Origin: Tetmemena sp. SeJ-2015
Lineage: Eukaryota > Ciliophora > Spirotrichea > Sporadotrichida > Oxytrichidae
NCBI GenBank assembly: GCA_027382625.1
Contig: JAJKFJ010020701.1
Coordinates: 1-64,000, forward strand
DNA: 64,000 nucleotides
Direction: 5' to 3'
The notes beneath the pieces are model-generated. The model saw nothing but the letters and a program-made list of their open reading frames with translations. It made no database searches and was not told where the DNA came from. The position numbers and the translations under genes were made by a program. Positions 57,801 to 64,000 of this stretch are shown in pieces; within the stretch, counting starts at the first letter, position 1; each line of letters starts with the position of its first letter.

Positions 57801-58930
57801 ACAGTCGCTAAGTAGCGCTCGTAATTACGAAAGCATACAGTTTAAAGTCAAGGGAGAGAGCTCTACTTTTCAGACAATAAAATTGAGAGATCTATGATGT
57901 GCCCATGAAGAGAGGAGTTTTTGAGGTCTGGCTGGCATAATTCTCAGTTGCCTAAAGATTATAGCAAATGGTATTTAATCACAATTTGGCTATGTGGATT
58001 AATTAAATTATGATCACTTTAAAGGAATATGCCTATATTTTTAATACGATAGAACTGAGAGTACTAAGTTATATCCTGAAGATAATTGTGTTTTCCTATG
58101 TATATTATGAGTAGAAATACAGTTAGATAAAGACCAACAGAGTTCTTCCCAACCTTTAATAAATGACGAGGGGGAAATGATCTTATAAATTATATAAGTT
58201 TCGTTATTCACTTTAACGCAAATCTATTTGCAGGTTCCTAGAGTCACAGATAGAATGGGAGAGAGCCTCCTAAGTAATCTAAAATTTTAGAAAACACGTT
58301 CTTTAGCGGAATGTGCAAAGCTTGCGAAATACAGGCAAAATAGGTATTAAATAGAGTAAAAGATACGGTGCACAGTGTGAGGCTATAAACAAAATTATAA
58401 GAAAGATCCGAATATATAATAAGAATTCGTTATTATAGACTTAATGACACAAATAAGAAAGGATAATGCGATCAAAGGATTGGTAGGTAGATTACAACAG
58501 ATTAGATTTATAGGGGCTAACTAGGTCCCGAAGCACAGCGCCGATCTCCCCGCGTAGAAAGCCGGAAATTGAACTTAGTTAAATTAAATAACGCATTTAA
58601 TCAATAAATCTCGCTTAATGATAGATCAGACTTCGACCCCTCATCTTTTAATATTGCTATTGTAAATTTTAAATTACTTAGAATTGTGTTTATGTATAAT
58701 AAGGGAATAATAAAAGCACAGATAATTTGAAAGGAGGAATAAATGGTGAAAATATAGGCGAGCAACCTAACGAATGTGACACAGGAGAAAAGCATTAATT
58801 TGAAACATGCCACAATAAAATAGTTGTTGATTTCCTGAATTATAATTTTAATAGAGATAAAAACCAAATTTATTTGATTTTAAGATTGAACAAAACACAA
58901 ATAGATAAGCATTAGTTTAAGAAACGCAAC
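54850..58930. other. Insertion-rich noisy duplicate of about 47.6-50.9 kb
   Basis: Collinear with the preceding unit but with scattered single-base insertions. Matches include: 55560-55690 with 48090-48230 (CTTGTGGGTCTGAAA, CATCAGCTAG); 56880-56920 with 49238-49280 (TTTAGTCAAAA); 57420-57470 with 49660-49720 (TGTCTTCAGTA); 57760-57960 with 49930-50120 (AAGGAAAAG, GGAGAGAG, TTGCCTAA). No frame survives. It looks like an uncorrected long read over a second paralogous unit. Odd GC-rich text at about 58527-58565 fits this. Confidence 0.65.
55500..55720 (-). pseudogene. Noisy copy of the receiver C-terminal segment
   Basis: Recognisable counterpart of 48018-48242 on the same strand, with scattered insertions that destroy the frame. 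May be a real segment of the second kinase paralogue, poorly sequenced. Confidence 0.5.
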
Positions 58931-60311
58931 ATGGATGTGGGTGATGATCTATTAGCTGGTTGCAGAAATATTTGGGACTACATTCAATAAATATGAGACT
59001 ATTTTAAGTATAGTAGAATAAAACACCTATAAGCTTTTTTATGATTCAAATGTAGAATCTATTAAAAAAGTCGACGAATCAGGAAAGCAAGGTAAGCGAG
59101 ATGATGAGTGAGGGAGTCTTCTTCAAATTTAAAGTTCATAACAGCAATAACTTCTCGAGGCCACAAGAGTCAAAAATGCTTCAAGTGTTTGCTCAAGTAA
59201 TTAATGATGGAAATGAATCGCTCGTCATTACCACTATTCGAGACATGTCTCACTGGGTCGAATTAGAGAGGCAAAAGAAATATCTCTATGTAAGACTATC
59301 GTACGTCATTGAAGCATTAAGCATTCTCATAGACAGCAGGAAAATCCCTCTTGATCATATTGGAAGGAAATGTTTACATCAAGATGAATCATAATGACTG
59401 AGTAATAATTTGGGATATTGTTCAATGAATTCGACTTAAATGAAGACTATATAGATATGTAGATCATACGCAGGAATGGTATGTATTATGTCACTTAGCT
59501 AAAAATTGCTCAAACTGATTGCATCTAGCTCTGGTAAATTCATTGTGCTCTATCCGTTCATGTTTAGTAAATTTCCATAAAAAAATGCTAACGAGATCTA
59601 ACACTTGGATTGTAAGTTAAAATAAAAATTTAATCTTTATTTATCTTTTAGGATTTGTTTGACTGCTCTTAAATTGGATTTTATTTAGGCCAATTAAAGC
59701 CTGTCAGAGCAATACGCATGGATAACATAACTACGAGAATAAATCCTTGATTTCTCTATAATGTTAGTAGCATACTAACTAAATTTTATAATTTAGTAAG
59801 ATTAAGAAAAAAGAAAATTAATTTACTGAGAGCACTGAGAGAAACATAATATTTCCTAATTTATCTCAAGGCCTTATTATAATTGCAGGTCCAAAAGGAG
59901 TAATTAAGGCATTAAATTTCTAAGGATGAAGAAAATTATATGTCGAGAGGCTAGACTAACTTATTGACTTTTCTAGTTGGCAATTTGACTGAGGACTTTA
60001 TTTGTTTGCTTTTTTTATGATATGTTATCACAAAATATCAATAAGCCTCATCACCATAATCATTTATTTCCTAATTTACTTGACTACTCTTAGATAGAAT
60101 CAAAGCAGATCCACACTAACAAGGACCAAGTTTCTTTGGAGAAGATTTTGAAGGAGAGTATTTAAATATTATCGTTCAAGGCTGAGTCCAAGGGACTGGA
60201 ACTTTCATATCACATAGCTCCCTAAATACCAAAGAAGCTGCAAACCGACTAAAATAGACTCAGGCAAATACTTATCAACCTCATCTCTAACGCTATTAAA
60301 TACACTCACAA
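58931..60311 (+). CDS. Histidine kinase paralogue segments (unit 2)
   Basis: 58931-58990: MDVGDDLLAGCRNIWDYIQ, as in unit 1. 59101-59280: MMSEGVFFKFKVHNSNNFSR to ESLVITTIRDMSHWVELERQ, a diverged paralogue of 51516-51690. The phosphoacceptor box that should follow is not readable; 59280-59400 aligns with unit 1 only through insertion-like noise. 60078-60311: DYSQIESKQ to the N-box ILINLISNAIKYTH, about 96-97% identical to unit 1, with mostly silent changes including TAA to CAA. The end reads TACACTCACAA followed by T, so the pointer is two bases shorter than in unit 1. The inserts between segments do not resemble those of unit 1. Confidence 0.65.
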
Positions 60312-60377
60312 TCAAATTATAACTCCATAATGTTTAATTCCAACATTAAATGAATTAAAGCTTCTCATTTATTATTT

Positions 60378-61262
60378 ATCTGAGGCATTTAATTATCCAC
60401 TATTATAAGTTTGTAGGGTTAATGATTTCTACATTTGATGTTTCTTCCTGGAGTGTAGAAATCGCACTATTAAGCCAGCTCATAGTTTTCTTCAATCATG
60501 TGTAATCCCTAAATAGGATCGAAGCTTTTGTCTATATTAAGAAACCCTATCTAATTTAACATTCCACTTAGGATTAGCACATTCATGAATTTTAAATGAA
60601 GAAATTATTTTTATATGGAAAATTGAAATGGAAATCTAATGAGTGATAAAATTACTTATTTCACAATTAATTAGCATTAGAACAGTATAAATTCATTTCA
60701 ATTAACCCATCAATTTTTATCCATTAAGTATCAGAGAATATTATATAAAAATTATTTATCTCTAGTGAAGTTTATTAATTTAGATCAGAGTTTGGCGCAT
60801 CAATTATAAATTAAATGAGCAGTCCTTAGTGAAATCTATTTGAAATGTCTGATATTTAAATGCCTAAATTTTCTAAAACAGGAACTAGATCCATTGATTT
60901 TTAAACTAGCATTAGTGTTCTTAATTTTAATAAATTAACAGGTCAGAGGGCTAAAATAAGTACTTATACTTTGAGAAAGATAAACAAGAGCTTCTTTTTC
61001 TAATTTTTCACTTGATTTAGAATATTTTTGTAAATAGTATCACTGAGATAAAACCTTATTTTAAGAGAGCAGGTTCTAATTAACTGCCATTTCCCTCATA
61101 GGAAGCTTTAATTTATTTAGTTTATTAATTAAAATAAACTTTAACCTTTTGCATTTATTATAGGTTTTATTTCCATCATTTAAATAAAGTTAGTCAATAA
61201 GTAATTTAAAAATAAGATTGAAAGGATCATCATCGATAACTAATATTTTTGGATGATCACAC
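60378..61262 (-). CDS. Receiver N-terminal segment, copy 2 (diverged paralogue)
   Basis: Minus strand, two parts around an AT-rich insert (about 60600-61200). First part: KCDHPKILVIDDDPFNLIFK (about 61262-61200). Second part: FMNVLILSGMLNQIGFLNID, IEENYELAQQCDFYTPGRNI, QPYKLIIVDNQMPQ, stopping at the same pointer ATCTGAGG (60378-60385). Acidic residues and phosphoacceptor Asp are kept. Protein divergence from copies 0 and 1 is large, so this is an older paralogue and not an assembly echo. The linker upstream has an in-frame TGA near 61338. Confidence 0.7.
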
Positions 61263-61669
61263 TTTAATCTTTAACTTCTTTAGCAATTAATGCTTGAGAA
61301 CTAAGTTTTTTAAGCTGTAAATTATCAGGAATCTTGTTTAGCTTTATTATTATTGTTTAGTATTTAAAATATTTTGTAAAATTTTAAAACAAAATCCTGA
61401 ATAATTTAATAACTGATTGGAAATTGAAATTTCTCTAATTTGAAAAGAAGTTTATTAGAGAAGGAATTGAGTTATAAAAATAAATGACTCAGGCAAAAAG
61501 TTAAAGTTAATCAAATTTTGTAGAAAAATAGATTTTTCACCACCTTCCTTTGCGCTTCAGTTTATGATTTGAAATTACTTCCAAGCTAATTTTATATTAT
61601 GAAGCTAATATAAAAAAAAATTGATAAAAATATAAGATATTTATCAATATTACCTACTGAAGCAGGGGC
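61263..61669. other. AT-rich spacer
   Basis: No gene recognised beyond the receiver linker at its left edge. Confidence 0.4.
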
Positions 61670-61912
61670 ATATAAGGAATCTTTAAGATGCTTCGTGGCC
61701 ATTTTGATTGCATAGACAAGGACTTTTAATGCTTTGAGAGCTTGAACACGTCGGCAAAGAAGGCAATTAGCTCAGTCCTCAAGTAATATTCTAGCAGTTG
61801 CTCCACATCACTCCAAGCAAGAGTCACTGAAGGCAGACTACTTCTTCGGAAGGGAGGTTTGGGCAGAGGTGGAAGCCTCTCCACGTCTCAGAGAGCCCCT
61901 ACCTCGTCTTGT
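61670..61912 (-). CDS. Isolated coding segment, unrecognised
   Basis: Minus strand. One frame reads DVERLPPLPKPPFRRSSLPS then TLAWSDVEQLLEYYLRTELI, AFFADVFKLSKH and ends near ILKIPYMPLLQ before AT-rich DNA. GC content and composition are coding-like, in contrast to both flanks. A TGA lies just upstream of DVERL, so the left edge is probably an MDS/IES junction. Family not recognised. Confidence 0.5.
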
Positions 61913-64000
61913 ATACATTTTTATATCTTAAGATGACATCAAGTTAGGCTTGGGGAAAAATGAAAGTATAATAAAAGAAGGGTTTGTTTCTAATAAATAA
62001 ATTTATACTTTCAGATTGCATTACTTTCCTTTCAGTTACTTTATTCATTCTTTAAAAGGTTTAAAAATCTCTCTAAACTATCAGAGAAAAACAATATTGC
62101 ATTACTATGGGTATCTGGTTAGTCAGGTAGTTCGCGTTTATATAAATCCCAACATCAAGTATTATAAAAATAAAAATAAGAATAATTTTAATCTCATTTA
62201 ATTTTTGTATTTATTCACGCTCTAAAATGATTTAAACTAAAAATTTTTTCCTATTTAATTATCTTTTTCACAGATCTTTCTAATAAACTCTAATTAAATT
62301 AAGCGAAAATTAGTTGAATTAATTTTCAAGATTTATAAATCAGCATTAGAAAGATAAGAAATCTCTTCCTATAAATTTGCGCTGGCTTAACAGAATTGAT
62401 CCTGATCTTGCTATTAATTTTCGCTTTAATTTTGAGGCTCCTTTCGTATTCTATACTCTTAGAACTTAATTTGATTCCATTTCAATATTCCCTCGTGCAT
62501 ATCTTGCTCCAAAAATTAAGTTTCAGAGCTATCATAAATTCTTTTGTCTTAATATGGTGATGCCTTTTTTTCTTAGTTTTGTACCTCAGTTGCAACTTTA
62601 AAATTTCAGAAAGATTTATACCTTAATGGTTTCGTAGATAAACTAAAGTAAAAAAATTCTATTATCCCAAAAATAAACAAACTTAAATTTGGGTTAAGCT
62701 GAGTTGGCCAATCTAAATTTCTAGAAACTGAGTTGTGAAGATTATTAAATCAGCTATTGCTAATATGTGTTTAATAAGAATTTTAAATTTAACTTTTTAA
62801 TAAAAATCATTGCTAAAGAATTTAGGTTAGAAATATATAAAATGCTCTTATTGATTCTCAAACTCTGTTTTCTATTCTTTATATGAGCGGCAGAGAGATA
62901 CACATATTTTAGGTATATTTTATGCCTTCATGATCATTTATTTATAAATAATTTACCACTAAAGAGAAGTGCATATTTAAATTCCACCTTTTAAATTTGA
63001 GAAAAGAAGTGGATATTAGGATGGAAAGGAAATACTACGAGACTTTTACTTTAGATTTATATTTTATAAATCAGGCTTATATTTCATGAAGCACTTACTT
63101 AGTTTTAAACAGTCGCTGAAGCAGTTTATTAAATCGCAAAACTACATGTTTTAAATCTAAGTTTTAAACATTTATATTAAATAACTCTTTCAAAAATAAT
63201 TTGAAAATTTAAATTAAAAATTTCCATTTTACAAATCTTAGCACATACTTACCATTATTAAATATTTATTTCTGTTTTTAAATCTGGATTTATCTATATC
63301 CTTACACAATCAGATTATATTGTGATGAATACCTTTTCGGATCTATTTTTTTTTTAAATTATGAAATTTGCTTTTTTGTAATTTATTGCTAAATCTAGTT
63401 TGTGAGAGAGCCTCCAAACCATCTGAATCCATAGCAAACTTACCAAAAATAAATATTTAATTATTTTAATAAGTTATTAAAAAATTAATTGTATTTTGAA
63501 CCAAAATAATTAAAAAAAAATAAAAAAGATTAAAAAAAAACTTTTTCAAAATTAATACAAACCTATTCAGTTTTTTTAGTTTAAATCCATTAATTTTCAA
63601 AAAAATAAAAATTAATATAAATTTTTTTTAAAAATTTTATTTTTTTAAACCCTTAAAAACACAATGGTTCTTTTTTTTTTCAAAATCCAAATATAAAAGT
63701 TTAAAAGGTAAATAAATTTTATTTTAAATTTATTCTTATTTTTAAACCTTTAACTTAATGGACCTTTTTCCTTTTATTTTTTTCCCTTTGGGGCGAGCAA
63801 TTTTCTTTCGAATTCATCATCACATTCTCTTAAATTATAAAGATTGCAAAAATCAAATTTACTGAGATCTTTCCTTGAAACTAGCTTTTAAAAACATATA
63901 GGGACTTTATTTTAAGCTTTAAAATTACGGACTTTGCTCGGACTTTACAAATTCATAATCAACGGCAGCTCAACTGTAAAAGTATTTCCAAAAATCATTA
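61913..64000. other. AT-rich DNA, nothing recognised; homopolymer-inflated near 63330-63800
   Basis: No protein-like frame. From about 63330 the inflated A/T-run texture returns, so the end of the window is of doubtful accuracy. Confidence 0.5.

Noticed and set aside
1..64000. CRISPR arrays, bacterial operons, Shine-Dalgarno sites and prokaryotic terminators
   Set aside because: No regularly spaced repeats were seen, and the genetic code, introns and IES structure place the DNA in a ciliate germline nucleus.
1..64000. Telomeric C4A4/G4T4 repeats marking TBE elements or chromosome ends
   Set aside because: Looked for on both strands; only G/C homopolymers and damaged runs were found, no clear tandem repeat of the telomere unit.

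Overview
The window reads as germline (micronuclear) DNA of a hypotrich/spirotrich ciliate of the Oxytricha-Stylonychia kind. Three things in the sequence say so. (1) Long reading frames open only when TAA and TAG are read as glutamine and TGA is the only stop. (2) Coding segments (MDSs) are interrupted by short AT-rich segments (IESs, about 22-103 bp), each bounded by a direct repeat (pointer, 3-15 bp); removing one repeat plus the insert restores the frame and the alignment with paralogues. (3) At one locus the coding segments are permuted and inverted, as in scrambled germline genes. The species cannot be fixed from this alone.

Layout. 1-2.5 kb: a GC-richer island with one unrecognised glutamine-code ORF and a homopolymer-damaged tract. 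2.5-21.8 kb: mostly AT-rich, apparently germline-limited DNA, with an old pair of diverged direct repeats of about 3 kb, an 825-bp terminal-inverted-repeat element with target-site duplication, and one orphan MDS (9.64 kb). 21.8-45.7 kb: a dense block of unscrambled genes: two Gln-rich coiled-coil proteins (minus), a RecA/XRCC2-like protein (plus), a trichohyalin-like coiled-coil protein (minus), three tandem APC-family amino acid/choline-type permeases (plus) and an ARM/HEAT-like repeat protein (plus). The first two permeases can be assembled exactly to 585 and 573 residues after removing 2 and 7 IESs; the third has at least 14 IESs and a degenerate middle.

45.7-61.3 kb: a tandem array of scrambled hybrid histidine kinase segments. 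Sensor, phosphoacceptor (DHp) and N-box segments are on the plus strand. The catalytic ATPase segment and the two halves of the receiver domain are on the minus strand, out of order. Pointers TACACTCACAAAG, CTTCAAAAAA and CCTCAGAT join them in frame as DHp, N-box, ATPase, linker, receiver. A unit of about 7.2-7.5 kb is repeated, with three copies of the N-terminal receiver segment: two near identical, one diverged.

Assembly quality is uneven. Several blocks show inflated homopolymers, and about 54.85-59.4 kb looks like an uncorrected insertion-rich read of the paralogous 47.6-51.8 kb region. Several otherwise intact genes also carry one-base frame breaks. Gene ends below are at the base level where stated; the rest are approximate.
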